DNA of 64,000 nt from Actinoallomurus sp050942425 (GCF_050942425.1 NZ_CP192063.1:8866001-8930000), one strand, 5' to 3'. Positions 8,162 to 19,935 are shown, counted from the stretch's first letter. A program made the numbers and translations. The notes: a model not told the origin generated them from the sequence alone.

Positions 8162-8970
8162 CCACCGTCAGCCTGCCGACCGGCGCGGGGACGCGCCTGT
8201 CCCGTTTCACCGACGTCTTCGCGGCTGAATGGATCAAGCTGCGTTCGCTGCGCTCCACCGCGTGGGTGCTGCTGTGCGCGTTCGCGTCCGCCGTGACCGT
8301 GGGCGTCCTCATGGCCAATTCCGAGGTCGGCGAATGGCCGCGGATGTCGCCGGCCCAGCGCGCCGGCGTCGACCCGCTGGCCGATCCCTACCTCGGCTTC
8401 ATGGTCGCCCAGCTCATCTTCGCGACACTCGGCGTCCTGACCGTGACCGGCGAGTACTCCAGCGGCCTGATCCGCACGACCTTCACCGCGGTGCCCGGCC
8501 GGCGTACGGTGCTGGCGGCCAAGGCCGCGGTGATCACAGCCGTCAGCGTCCCCGTCGGGGCCGTCACCGCGACGACGACCTTCCTGATCGGCCAGGCGCT
8601 TTTCGCCCAGCGGCACATCGGCCTGTCGATCACCGATCCGGGCGCCGTGCGCTCGATCGTCGCGGCGACGTTCTACCTGGTCGCGGTCGCCCTGGTCGGA
8701 GCGGGCCTCGGCGTGCTCCTGCGGCACACGGCGGCGGCGATCGGCGGGCTCGTCGCGCTGCTCTTCCTCGCCCCGCAACTCATCCACGGCAGCGCCCAGT
8801 GGGTGATCGACATCGAGAACGCCCTGCCCGGCAACGCGATCCGGCGGCTCGTCTCCCTCCACGTGGAGCACGGCGCTCCGTCGATGACCCACGCGTTCCT
8901 CGTGATCGCCGTGTACCCGGCCGTGGCGCTGACGGCGGCGCTGGTCCTCATCCACCGGCGCGACGCCTGA
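8158..8970 (+). CDS. ABC-2 type transporter permease
   Basis: Membrane subunit (270 residues) partnering the ATPase just upstream, with which it overlaps by 4 bases. Six hydrophobic segments are visible. The first follows ITFAAEWIKLRSLRST-type residues (here EWIKLRSLRSTAW), the usual start of ABC-2 permeases. A GEYSSGLIRTTF motif near residue 100 is also typical of this group. Substrate unknown. Confidence 0.9.
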   Translation: MTTVSLPTGAGTRLSRFTDVFAAEWIKLRSLRSTAWVLLCAFASAVTVGVLMANSEVGEWPRMSPAQRAGVDPLADPYLGFMVAQLIFATLGVLTVTGEYSSGLIRTTFTAVPGRRTVLAAKAAVITAVSVPVGAVTATTTFLIGQALFAQRHIGLSITDPGAVRSIVAATFYLVAVALVGAGLGVLLRHTAAAIGGLVALLFLAPQLIHGSAQWVIDIENALPGNAIRRLVSLHVEHGAPSMTHAFLVIAVYPAVALTAALVLIHRRDA

Positions 8971-8975
8971 CCCTG

Positions 8976-9015
8976 GACGACCGGATCCCCGGCGGCCGCC
9001 GGGGATCCGGTCGTC
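8976..9015. terminator. Bidirectional terminator, 40-bp perfect palindrome
   Basis: A 20-base arm starting GACGACCGGATCCCC (8976-8995) is followed immediately by its exact reverse complement (8996-9015). It lies between the convergent permease (stop 8970) and thioesterase (stop 9044) genes, so it can serve both. Confidence 0.75.
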
Positions 9016-9043
9016 CGTCGACCTCGTCGGGGGCCGGCGATCG

Positions 9044-9490
9044 TCAGGCGGTCGCGGCGTACGCCTCCAGGAAGGCCCGCTCACGCTCGTCGAATCGCCG
9101 GGTCCGGCCCGCCTTCAGGTCGTAGCCGACGATGACCGAGGTGGCCTGCGCGTACACGTGCTCGTCATCGCGCACGTCGTACGCCAGGCCGAAGCTGGCG
9201 GCACGGATCTCGGTCACCCGCGTCTCCACCCGGACGGGTTCGGGCCGCAGCAGCAACGGCCGTCGGTAGTCGATCTCGTGCCGTGCCACGACGATGCCGC
9301 GCAGCGGGCGGCGTCCCTCCCGCTGCGGGTCGGTGAAGAACATCGCCACCCGCGCGTCCTCGAGGTAGGTCAGGTATCGGCAGTTGTTCACATGCCCCAG
9401 CGAGTCGATGTCACTAAAGCGCACGTGAAACTCGTGCACATGCGCGCTCGAGGGGCCGACGTGACCGGAGTCGACGGCGGGCTGGGTCAT
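9044..9490 (-). CDS. Acyl-CoA thioesterase, hotdog fold (4HBT/YbgC-like)
   Basis: Single hotdog-domain protein of 148 residues. The active-site segment reads VRFSDIDSLGHVNNCRYLTYLEDAR: the Asp and His-Val-Asn-Asn positions are those of the 4-hydroxybenzoyl-CoA thioesterase group. A likely role is hydrolysis of short or medium acyl-CoAs; the substrate cannot be read from sequence. ATG start at 9490; monocistronic. Confidence 0.85.
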   Translation of the reverse strand: MTQPAVDSGHVGPSSAHVHEFHVRFSDIDSLGHVNNCRYLTYLEDARVAMFFTDPQREGRRPLRGIVVARHEIDYRRPLLLRPEPVRVETRVTEIRAASFGLAYDVRDDEHVYAQATSVIVGYDLKAGRTRRFDERERAFLEAYAATA

Positions 9491-9725
9491 CTGTCATCCA
9501 TCTCGTGAGGCTGCGGGAAGCGGCTTCGGAAGCCGGCACCAGTCTCCCGGTCCGGTCGCGGCGAGACGCGCGCGGGGCGGCCTTCGCGGGACTCGGGAGT
9601 GTCGCCGACCAAGAGCCATCGACCGATAGGTCCGACCTCTTTGCGACTCAAAGTCCCAATACACCCCTTGACGCCGCATACGTCGACGTGTTCCCTCTAT
9701 GTCATCCGACCTCCTGGAGCCCGCC

Positions 9726-12005
9726 GTGTCCTCTCCCTCCCGCCGCACTTTTCTCCGGACCACCGCCATCGGCACCACCGCGATCGGCGCGACCGCTTTG
9801 GGGTCCGCGACGGCCGACGCCCTCCCCACCGGGTCCCCAACGGCCGCCGCCTCGCCGCCGAAAGGCATGCGGACCGAGCGGGAATGGGCCGCGTTCCTCG
9901 CCGGATCCGACCTGCGCTGGAAGCAGATGCCCGGCACCTTCTTCGAAGGGCCGTTCCTGGGCAACGGCGCCTTCGGCGCGGCCGCCTACCGCCATCCCAC
10001 CCGGCAACGCCTCACGTTCGAACTCGGCGACAGCCGCGTCCGCGACCATCAGGATGGCGTCGGCGCCCTGTTCGGGCACTCGCGGCTGCGCATCGGGTAC
10101 CTGACCCTGGAGACCGCGGGCGACGTCACAGGGGTCGACCTGCGGCTCTCCCTCTGGGACGCCGAACTCTCCGGAACGATCACCACGACCGCCGGTACGG
10201 TCGCGCTCCGGTCGTTCGTCCACGCGACCCGCGACCTGCTTGTCGTCGACGCGACGCCGGCCGGCGGGGAGAAGGTCGGCTGGACGTTCACGCCCTTCCC
10301 GGCGGTGTCTCCACGGCTGGCTTCCAAGCCGCGCCCGGCCGGGCTGAAGGACAACCCCGACCCGGTGCTCGCGGACGACCACTGCGATCAGGACCTGGTC
10401 GCGGGCGGCCGGACGACGACGGCATGGCACGTGGGCGGGCGGACGCTGCTCGCCACCGTCGCCCACACCTTCCCCGACCGGACCGCGACGGACGTCGCCG
10501 CCCAGCGGCTGAAGCGGGCCGCGCCGCTCGACGAGCTGACCCGCGAGCACCGGCGCTGGTGGCACCGCTTCTACCCGAAGAGCTTCCTGTCACTGCCGGA
10601 CGCCCGGCTGCAGGCCTTCTACTGGATCCAGCTGTACAAGATGGCCTGCGCGACACGCGTCGACCGGCCGGTGATCGGCACCGCGGCGCAGTGGCTGCAA
10701 CCGACGCCGTGGCCCGGCACCTGGTGGAACCTCAACGTTCAGCTGGAGTACTGGCTGATCAACGCCACCGGCCACACCGAGCTCGACTCGCTCACCCACT
10801 CCCTCGACCGGTACCGCGACAACCTCGTCGCCAACACAGCCGAGCAGTACCGGTCCGACTCGGCCGGGATCGGCCGGGTCACGCAGGAGAATCTCCTGTC
10901 GGACGCGTTCGGCGTCCCCGGGCAGGTGCCGAGCGGCGACTACGGTGTGCCGGAGGTCGGTAACCTGCCCTGGGCGCTGCACGACGTCTGGATGCGCTAC
11001 CGGCACACCATGGACGACGCGCTGCTGCGGACGATGCTGTTCCCGCTGCTGCGCCGCGCGATCAACTACTACCTGCACTTCCTGACGGAGGGCTCGGACG
11101 GCCGCCTCCACCTGCCGGCGACGTACTCCCCCGAGTACGCCACCACCCGGGACTGCAACTACGACCTGGCCCTGCTCACCTGGGGCTGCCAGGCCCTGCT
11201 GGAGGCGGCGGCGCGTCTGAAGATCGATGATCCGCTGATCCCGAAGTGGCACGACGTCCTGAACCGCCTCGTCCCGCCTCCGCAGGGCGACGACGGGCTG
11301 TGGATCGGCGCCGACGTTCAGCTCACCACCAGCCATCGGCACTTCTCGCACATGCTGTGGTTCCATCCGCTGCACCTGCTGGACGTCACCGTCCCGGCCA
11401 ACCGGGACCTGCTGAAGCGCTCGCTCGCCCACTGGCTGGGGCTGCCGGGCGCCCAGCAGGGCTACACGTTCACCGGAGGCGCGTCCATGAACGCGCTGCT
11501 CGGCGACGGCGACTCCGCCCTCACCAACCTGAGCACGCTCCTGACCACGTACGTCAAGCCGAACACGATGTACGCCGAGTCCGGTCCGGTGATGGAGACG
11601 CCGCTGTCGGGCGCCCAGTCACTGCACGACATGCTGCTGCAGAGCTGGGGTGGCACGATCCGGGTCTTCCCCGCGATCCCGTCCGCCTGGACGGACGTGG
11701 CCATGCAGGACCTTCGCACGGAGGGCGCGTTCCTCGTCACCGCCGTACGGCGCGACGGCCGGACGGCCTTCATCAGCATCCGCAGCCTGGCCGGCGAACC
11801 CCTCCGGCTGATCCCCGGCGGCATGCCCGGCCCGTACGAGGTGCGCCGCAACGGTAAAGCCGCGAAGTGGCACGAGAGCGGCGGTGTCCTGGAGATCGAG
11901 CTGCACAAGGGCGACGAGGCGCTCATCTACCCGGCCGGCACCCGACCGGACACCCGGGTCGCGCCGGTGACCGCTGCGGCCGCCCCGCCGTGGGGACTCC
12001 CCTAA
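9726..12005 (+). CDS. Tat-exported glycoside hydrolase, GH95-like
   Basis: Large exported glycosidase, best matched to family GH95 (alpha-L-fucosidase/galactosidase). I prefer the GTG at 9726, which has GGAG at 9716-9719. The ATG at 9699, in frame, has no clear ribosome site. From the GTG the protein opens with SSPSRRTFLRTTAIG, a textbook twin-arginine signal. The N-terminal beta domain includes GPFLGNGAFGAAAYRHP. The (alpha/alpha)6 region includes NLNVQLEYWLINATGHTEL and YSPEYATTRDCNYDL, which sit where GH95 enzymes hold their catalytic residues. A GGT-IRVFPAIP block near the end is also characteristic. Substrate specificity is uncertain. Confidence 0.75.
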   Translation: MSSPSRRTFLRTTAIGTTAIGATALGSATADALPTGSPTAAASPPKGMRTEREWAAFLAGSDLRWKQMPGTFFEGPFLGNGAFGAAAYRHPTRQRLTFELGDSRVRDHQDGVGALFGHSRLRIGYLTLETAGDVTGVDLRLSLWDAELSGTITTTAGTVALRSFVHATRDLLVVDATPAGGEKVGWTFTPFPAVSPRLASKPRPAGLKDNPDPVLADDHCDQDLVAGGRTTTAWHVGGRTLLATVAHTFPDRTATDVAAQRLKRAAPLDELTREHRRWWHRFYPKSFLSLPDARLQAFYWIQLYKMACATRVDRPVIGTAAQWLQPTPWPGTWWNLNVQLEYWLINATGHTELDSLTHSLDRYRDNLVANTAEQYRSDSAGIGRVTQENLLSDAFGVPGQVPSGDYGVPEVGNLPWALHDVWMRYRHTMDDALLRTMLFPLLRRAINYYLHFLTEGSDGRLHLPATYSPEYATTRDCNYDLALLTWGCQALLEAAARLKIDDPLIPKWHDVLNRLVPPPQGDDGLWIGADVQLTTSHRHFSHMLWFHPLHLLDVTVPANRDLLKRSLAHWLGLPGAQQGYTFTGGASMNALLGDGDSALTNLSTLLTTYVKPNTMYAESGPVMETPLSGAQSLHDMLLQSWGGTIRVFPAIPSAWTDVAMQDLRTEGAFLVTAVRRDGRTAFISIRSLAGEPLRLIPGGMPGPYEVRRNGKAAKWHESGGVLEIELHKGDEALIYPAGTRPDTRVAPVTAAAAPPWGLP

Positions 12006-12016
12006 GGTCTCATCGC

Positions 12017-12050
12017 AAAAAAGCAGCCCTCCCCCTTCCGGGGGAGGGCT
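12017..12050 (-). terminator. Rho-independent terminator of ettA
   Basis: AGCCCTCCCCC (12025-12035) pairs perfectly with GGGGGAGGGCT (12040-12050) around a TTCC loop. Six A residues at 12017-12022 become the U-tract when read on the minus strand, just after the ettA stop. It can also insulate the convergent glycosidase gene. Confidence 0.9.
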
Positions 12051-12078
12051 TCGCTCTTCGCGTGTCCGCGCCGACCGC

Positions 12079-13776
<1,698 letters not shown>

Positions 13777-13786
13777 GCCCTCAAGA

Positions 13787-15103
13787 CTAAAGCCTTCGAG
13801 GGGATGGCCTCGCCGTGATCTGGCGACGCTCACCGGTCTTCTTCGTCGCCGGCAGGCAGATCCGGTTGCGGCCGGACTCCTTGGCCCGGTATAGCGCCAG
13901 ATCCGCGGACGTGAGCAGCTCGATCAGATCGTGTCCGTGCGTGCGGAACAGGGCCACCCCGATCGAGATCGTCACCGTTATGGTCGCGTCGTCGGCGGGC
14001 ACGCACATCCGGCCCACGCGGCTGCGGAGCCGTTCGGCCACCCGGCAGGCCTCCAGCATGTCGGCGTGCGGGAGCAGCACGGCGAACTCCTCACCGCCGA
14101 ACCGGCCCACGACGTCGTACTCCCGCAGCTGCTGGACCAGAGTGGTCGCCACCCCGTGCAGCACCTGATCGCCGGTCAGGTGCCCGTGCGCGTCGTTGAC
14201 CCGTTTGAAATGGTCGATGTCGATCAGGAGGAGGGCGATCGACTCGTCGGTGCGGACGGCCCGGGTGATCTCGGTGTTCGCCTCGAGCTGCCAGGTCGCG
14301 GCGTTCAGCAGGCCGGTCTTGGCGTCGAGCCGCGCGGCGTTCCGCAGCTGGTGGTGGATCAGGCTGCGCTGCAGCAGCATCACCGGAGGCAGCGCGATCA
14401 ACAGCAGCAGCGGGGTGAGCGCGCAGGAGATGGTGATGAGGATCCCCACGCACACCTCCACCGTGTCGAGCAGGAGGATCTCGCGGTCCCACAGGGCGTC
14501 ACGCCAGCACAACTCGGGATTGGCGATGTGCACCGCGACCACGACGATCGCCGTGTTGATCAGGGTGAAGAGCACGGCGCACACGACCACCGAGGGGATC
14601 ATGGCGTTGAGGTCGATGAGCCACTGGTGCGCGTCGCGGAGCGGGTGCGGGATGACGGCGTGGAACGCCACGGAGGCGGCGGCGCCGGCGAGCCCGTGGG
14701 CGGCCGTGACGATCGCCCGGCGGTGCAGCATCGTGCGGCGCACCCGCAGCTGCAGCAGGATCTGCAACGGGATCGGCATCAGCAGCGCGTACACCGGCGG
14801 CAGCAGCAGCGCCGCGGGCAGCCACCACGCCGACAGCAGGTCACGCGCGACACCCGCCGGCATGCCGAGCCGCCGCGACGCCTCGATGCTGATCGCCCCA
14901 CAGGCCAGCAGGGCGCCGAACACGATCAGCGCTCGGGCGCACCATGTCGTGTGCGTGACCGCGAGGGCGATCAGCACGGCGTGCAGCGCGACGACCACGA
15001 AGACGTACGGGGCGAGCAGCGGCGGCTGCTCCAGCAACGGCCATCGCCGCGGGATCGCGGCGACGTCACCGCGTCCGTCGCCGGAGGTCTGCAGTGCCGT
15101 CAT
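13787..15103 (-). CDS. Membrane-bound diguanylate cyclase (GGDEF)
   Basis: Makes cyclic di-GMP from two GTP. Residues 20-250 contain about seven or eight hydrophobic segments, a membrane sensor of no recognised type. The GGDEF domain (about 265-430) has the active-site loop GGEEF at residues 337-341 and an intact inhibitory RxxD site (REYD) five residues before it, so product inhibition is expected. No EAL domain. ATG start at 15103, behind GGGGGATGA. It lies 10 bases upstream of ettA and could be read through into it, but the link is not functional as far as I can tell. Confidence 0.92.
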   Translation of the reverse strand: MTALQTSGDGRGDVAAIPRRWPLLEQPPLLAPYVFVVVALHAVLIALAVTHTTWCARALIVFGALLACGAISIEASRRLGMPAGVARDLLSAWWLPAALLLPPVYALLMPIPLQILLQLRVRRTMLHRRAIVTAAHGLAGAAASVAFHAVIPHPLRDAHQWLIDLNAMIPSVVVCAVLFTLINTAIVVVAVHIANPELCWRDALWDREILLLDTVEVCVGILITISCALTPLLLLIALPPVMLLQRSLIHHQLRNAARLDAKTGLLNAATWQLEANTEITRAVRTDESIALLLIDIDHFKRVNDAHGHLTGDQVLHGVATTLVQQLREYDVVGRFGGEEFAVLLPHADMLEACRVAERLRSRVGRMCVPADDATITVTISIGVALFRTHGHDLIELLTSADLALYRAKESGRNRICLPATKKTGERRQITARPSPRRL

Positions 15104-16026
15104 TCATCCCCCTACGGGTCAGGCCGTGACCGCCCGTCAGGACGGCCCCCGCGACGCAGGACGGCGGCTCGTGCGCACTCTTGATCGAATCACGTTCAGT
15201 AATAGGATAGTTGCAATGTGTGCGGAGTGGGCAACAAATTCGGTACCTTCTTAGGGCGCCCGGTGGCGGGCGGCGGCCACCCGGGTCGGTGGGCACCGCG
15301 CCGAGCCGCACCTGACGTGCTCGCACCGCCGACTCCCCACGTCGGCGGACGCGCCATCTCGGAAGGAACGCACGATGCGCGGCATCTCCTGGATCTGACG
15401 ACCACCACGTCCCCTTCCCCCACCCACGCGGCGACGCCACGCGGGCCTGTCCGCTTGCGGCCAACCTCTTAGCGAGCGCTCCGGTCGGTGCTCGTACGCC
15501 ACGCGGCCTCGGGCCGGAGCCCGACACGGCGGTTCACCGGCCTGCGCCGGCGACGCGACTCTCTCCCGGCACCGCGCTCGCTCCGACGGCCCGCCACGGC
15601 GTGTCAGAACCGCCGAGCCGAGCCGGGGTCGGCCGATGCCCTTCGCGCGGCTCTCGTCCGCTTTTCGTCGATGGCCGGACATGACCGCAACTCGCGCTTT
15701 CCGGAATTTCAACCCGTCAACCCCCTAATTTTCGGGATACCGGCGTTATCGCCACGGTTCTTAGCGTGAGGGCTCAGGGCGGCGAACCAGTGCGCCGTCA
15801 CCCCGGCACGCCGCCACCCCACGCAGGTCCGCTCGTTCCGGCGGCCGGGCGATCACGGCGGAGTCACCTACGAAGCTTCAGTCACGAATATCGATAATTT
15901 CACCGGCCGAAACTCGCAACACCGGTTAGCATCGGCATTTCTGCGGCGTTGTTTACGCAAACGAGGATGCGGCGTTAATAACGTCCGATTAGTCAATCAT
16001 TTACGGTTTTATCGGGGAGTTGCTAA
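15104..16026. other. Long intergenic region (about 920 bp)
   Basis: No gene supported. The first part (15180-15250) is the AT-rich promoter side of the cyclase gene. 15250-15700 is GC-rich with only low-quality open frames. From about 15850 the base composition drops sharply towards A+T, as expected of a promoter for the large secreted-protein gene at 16027. A direct repeat TGCGGCGTT lies at 15941-15949 and 15968-15976, and GGGGAG at 16014-16019 is the ribosome site. I looked for a riboswitch here and did not find a convincing one. Confidence 0.6.
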
Positions 16027-19000
16027 ATGCGTAATCGGCGAACCCGGCCGTCGATCGCCGGGTGGGCGGCCGTCCGGGCGACGGCGGTCACCGCGGCGAT
16101 CGCCATGGCGTTCGGCCTGGCACCGCCCACCGCGGAGGCGGCGCAGGCCGCGAAGGTGGCACCGGCCGCACGTCCCGCGGACCGCGTGGCCGCCCTCGGA
16201 CACACCGGATTCACGGTGTCCGCACCGCGTAGGACCCGGTCCGGCAGCGTCACGCTTCGCGGGCGCGCCACCGCGCGGACCATCGTGATGGTCGGCGGAG
16301 GCGTCCTCCCGGCCATGGCCGTCACCGGGCGGCAGGGCACGTTCTCGGTGGAGGTGCTGCTGCGCCCCTCCCGCCACAACTGCCTGACGGTCACGGCGTA
16401 CTCCGGTAAGCGACGGGTGACCAAGCGGGTGACGGTCCAGCAGCGATCGGGCAAGGCCCACGGGCAGGTGACCGGCCGGGTACTGGACGCCGCCACGCGC
16501 AAGCCGGTCGCCGGGGCCACGGCGAGCTACGGGTCCCGCACCGCCAAGACCGACGGCAGCGGCCGGTACACCCTCACCGGGCTGCCCGACGGCGGCGTCG
16601 CCGTCTCGGTCCGCGCGCCGGGGCGCCTCACCGGTCTGGCGGTCGCCCGACTGGCCGCCGGGCGCGGCCAGGTCATCGACACGCCCGTGCAGGACCTCGC
16701 CAAGCCCGTACGGGTCGGTCCGGGCGGCGGTTCGTACACCGGGAAGGGGTGGCGGGTGACGGTTCCGGCGGGAGCGGTGCACAAGCCGACCGACCTGGAT
16801 CTGACGCCGCTGAAGGCCACCGGGACGAAGGACGCCTTCGGCACGGGCGTCCTCGACCTGTCGCCCAGCGGCCTGCGCTTCGCCAAGCCGATCACCGTGG
16901 CCATCGAGCCGGGCGCGATGGGGCTCGAACCGGCCGAGACGGTGGTCAGGGGGCTCGATCCCGACAACATGACCGTGACGACGCCGCGTACCAAGGTCGT
17001 CGGCAAGGAGCTGGTGTTCCAGCTCGATCGGCTGCGGGGACTCGAGGTCCGGGCAGACCTGCCGGACTACCCGGATGAATGGTGCAAGCCGTACAGCCCG
17101 TCCAAGGGCGAGGACGTCAGGTCCCAGGTCCTGCATGCCAGGGAGTTCCTGATGTTCGGGCTGTTGCCGTACCTCGACGGCACGAGCAACCAGCCACCGG
17201 ACCCCAGCCCGACGTCAACCGAGTTGATCAAGATGTTCATGCGGGGCGGGCTGCGCAACCACGACCGGATCGAGGTGTCCGACGCCGGCGCGCTCGCGCA
17301 GTTCCGCGACGCGGTGGAGACAAGGTTCGCGATCGACGGCGCGCTCACGAAGCTGATCCGCACGATCAAAGCCGCGCCGCCGGAGCTCGCGGCCCCGGAG
17401 ACGCCGACCACCAAGCAGTTCTCGGACTTCGGCGAGATCAGCAAGAACGTGCAGATCGAATGGTCGAATACGACCCGGGTTCCCGGAATCATCGCCGGTG
17501 GGCCCGGGCAGGTCACTCTCCCCCCGGGACCGACGACCTTCGCGGATGAGCGGAACTTCACGGGCCCGATCAAATTCGTGCCCAAGGCCGACGAGCGAGG
17601 CGTGCTGAAGCGGGTGGATCTCGTCGCCAAGCCCACGCTCGAGGTGCTCGATTCGGTCGACTTCTGCGACGGTTTCCCGGGCTCGTGGGCCGCTCAGAAG
17701 GGGGCGACGATCGCGCTCAGCAGACTCGAAGCGACCCCGCAGCCGGGCGGCCCTCCCGGTGCCGTGGCCGGGAAACCGTTCCTCTTCCGCGTCGAGTCCG
17801 AGCTCCCCGAGATCAAGAGGGACATCAGCAACCTCTACCCCCACAACGACAAGGACGGGGACGGCGTACCGGACGCCCAGCCGTGGCCGGGGGCTACCTT
17901 CAAAATCGACAACTGCCCCACCGTCCCCAACCCGGACCAGACCGATTCGGACGGCGACGGGGAGGGCGACGCGTGCCAGAACTCCTGTAAGGCTCAGCTC
18001 GAGGCCGCCAAAGGCGCCGCTGCCGGGCCCGACAAGTGCGACCTGCCGCCGGGCGGCGTGCCGCCGGGCAGCGGCGGTGGCGGTGGCAGTGACGGCGGTA
18101 CCACCAAGGACGACGGGCCGCTGCCTCCGGCGACCGGCGGATCGTACGGCGACCCGCACTTCGTCACCTTCGACGGCGGCTCGGTCGACTTCCAGGGCGC
18201 AGGCGACTACGTGCTGGCCGAGTCGACCACCGACAACTTCATGGTCCAGGGGCGCTACACCCGGCTGCCGCACAGGTCGACGTCGATGTCGATCAACCGC
18301 GGTGTGGCCGCACGGGTGGGCGGCTCGGTGATCGCGTTCGGCGACGACACGACCTCGGAGCCGCTGGATCCGCAGGTGGCCACCCTCGACGGCAGGCGAC
18401 TCCCGCTCAAGGAGGGAGTCACGACCAAGCTGCCCGGCGGCGCCGTGCTCACGTTCGGCAAGGTACGCGGCGCGGTGGTCCGGTGGCCGGACGGCACGGA
18501 GCTGATGGCCGGTCGCTGGATCGCCGACAACGCGTTCCTGACGCTGGCCAAGAGCCGGTGGGGGAAGGTCCGGGGCCTGCTCGGCAACGCCGACAGCAAT
18601 CCGACCAACGACCTCACCGCGCGGGACGGCACGCCGGTCAAGGACCCGCTCGACTTCCAGCAGCTGTACGGGAAGTTCGGCGCGAGCTGGCGGGTCCAGG
18701 GGAACACGTCGTTCTTCCGCAGCACGATCCCGCGGGACGGCGCGCTGCCGATCGAGCCGCCGAAGCGTGCCTCGGTGGCCGACCTTCCGGCGGCCGAGCG
18801 GGCCGCGGCGGAGAAGATCTGCCGGGACAAGGGCGTGGCGCCCGGCGCCGCGCTGGAGCAGTGCATCCTGGACGTCGCCCTCGCCGGTGACCGGCGGTTC
18901 GCCGACAACGCGGCGGTCGTCGCCCAGCGGATGCGGTCCACGGTCGACCTCTCCGCGCTGGGCGGCCCGATCGAGAACACCGCCCAGCTCCAGCTCGGCC

Positions 19001-19935
19001 GCCGGGTGTCGGGGTCGCTGGACAAGCCGTACGCCACCGACCGCTATCTCGTCGACCTCAAGGCCGGGCAGTCCGTCCGGATCACCACGCCGGGCGCCTG
19101 CCCCGGCGACGGCACCTTCGCGATCACCCTGGTCGCGCCCAGCGGCCGGCCGCTCGGCCGCACGCGCGGTCCGGGATGCGGTTCGGTGGGCTTCACCGGG
19201 CTCCGCGAATCGGGGCGGTACGAGGTCCGGGTATTCGACTCGGGCGGCTTCACCGGCCGGTACGACCTGCAGGTCGACGGCGATCAGGCCGATGTGAGCT
19301 GCGACGCCAACCGGGTGGTGCCGAATGACGACCAGTCCGGGCCGAAGGTGACCCTGCCGTTCAGCTTGAACTTCAAGGGACGGCGGTTCTCCCAGCTCTG
19401 GGTGAACAACAACGGCAACGTCAGCTTCGGCGAGAAGGCGTTCTCCGACTTCACCCCGGAGCCCTTCAAGGACATGACGGAGCCGATCATCGCGCCGTGG
19501 TGGGCCGACGTCGACACCCGGGCCCGGGGAACGCAGCCGGTCCGGTACGGGATGGGCACGGTGCAGGGACGGCGGGCATTCTGCGTCCTGTACGACGGGG
19601 TCGGCTACTACGAAAGCCACGCCGACCCGCTGAACTCCTTCGAGCTCTACCTCGTCGACCGGGGCGACGCCGGCGACGGAGCGTTCGACATCGTGTTCCG
19701 CTACAAGCAGCTGCGCTGGGAGAGCGGCGACCTCAGCGGGGGCCACAGCGGCCTGGGCGGCACCTCGGCCGGCGTCGGCTACGCCAACGGCTCGGGCGAC
19801 CCGGGCACGTATCTCGAGGTCCCCGGATCCCGCGTGCCCGGCTCCTTCCTCGACACCTCATCGAAGGGCCTGTCGCACACGTCCACGAACAGCGACCAGG
19901 CCGGTGTCCACGTCTATCCGATCCGCTCCGGCTGA
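16027..19935 (+). CDS. Large secreted multidomain protein with VWD and NIDO domains
   Basis: Secreted 1302-residue protein, probably an extracellular adhesin or matrix component. N-terminal Sec signal (residues 1-40). Then an Ig-like beta region (about 55-140), a carboxypeptidase-regulatory-like domain (about 143-215, GRVLDAATRKPVAGATA), a ZU5-like region (about 230-345), a region I cannot name (345-600), type-3 calcium repeats (about 605-655, NDKDGDGVPD and DQTDSDGDGEGD), a Gly/Ser-rich linker, a VWD domain (about 705-880, YGDPHFVTFDGG and RGLLGNADSNPTND), a PPC-like beta domain (about 977-1085), and a NIDO domain (about 1095-1290, LWVNNNGNVSFG, IIAPWWADVDTR). GGGGAG precedes the ATG. The last 22 bases overlap the convergent AraC gene. 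Confidence 0.85.
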   Translation: MRNRRTRPSIAGWAAVRATAVTAAIAMAFGLAPPTAEAAQAAKVAPAARPADRVAALGHTGFTVSAPRRTRSGSVTLRGRATARTIVMVGGGVLPAMAVTGRQGTFSVEVLLRPSRHNCLTVTAYSGKRRVTKRVTVQQRSGKAHGQVTGRVLDAATRKPVAGATASYGSRTAKTDGSGRYTLTGLPDGGVAVSVRAPGRLTGLAVARLAAGRGQVIDTPVQDLAKPVRVGPGGGSYTGKGWRVTVPAGAVHKPTDLDLTPLKATGTKDAFGTGVLDLSPSGLRFAKPITVAIEPGAMGLEPAETVVRGLDPDNMTVTTPRTKVVGKELVFQLDRLRGLEVRADLPDYPDEWCKPYSPSKGEDVRSQVLHAREFLMFGLLPYLDGTSNQPPDPSPTSTELIKMFMRGGLRNHDRIEVSDAGALAQFRDAVETRFAIDGALTKLIRTIKAAPPELAAPETPTTKQFSDFGEISKNVQIEWSNTTRVPGIIAGGPGQVTLPPGPTTFADERNFTGPIKFVPKADERGVLKRVDLVAKPTLEVLDSVDFCDGFPGSWAAQKGATIALSRLEATPQPGGPPGAVAGKPFLFRVESELPEIKRDISNLYPHNDKDGDGVPDAQPWPGATFKIDNCPTVPNPDQTDSDGDGEGDACQNSCKAQLEAAKGAAAGPDKCDLPPGGVPPGSGGGGGSDGGTTKDDGPLPPATGGSYGDPHFVTFDGGSVDFQGAGDYVLAESTTDNFMVQGRYTRLPHRSTSMSINRGVAARVGGSVIAFGDDTTSEPLDPQVATLDGRRLPLKEGVTTKLPGGAVLTFGKVRGAVVRWPDGTELMAGRWIADNAFLTLAKSRWGKVRGLLGNADSNPTNDLTARDGTPVKDPLDFQQLYGKFGASWRVQGNTSFFRSTIPRDGALPIEPPKRASVADLPAAERAAAEKICRDKGVAPGAALEQCILDVALAGDRRFADNAAVVAQRMRSTVDLSALGGPIENTAQLQLGRRVSGSLDKPYATDRYLVDLKAGQSVRITTPGACPGDGTFAITLVAPSGRPLGRTRGPGCGSVGFTGLRESGRYEVRVFDSGGFTGRYDLQVDGDQADVSCDANRVVPNDDQSGPKVTLPFSLNFKGRRFSQLWVNNNGNVSFGEKAFSDFTPEPFKDMTEPIIAPWWADVDTRARGTQPVRYGMGTVQGRRAFCVLYDGVGYYESHADPLNSFELYLVDRGDAGDGAFDIVFRYKQLRWESGDLSGGHSGLGGTSAGVGYANGSGDPGTYLEVPGSRVPGSFLDTSSKGLSHTSTNSDQAGVHVYPIRSG

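Noticed and set aside
15700..16026. Riboswitch upstream of the large secreted protein
   Set aside because: I could not match the conserved cores of the c-di-AMP or c-di-GMP classes; a covariance search would decide.
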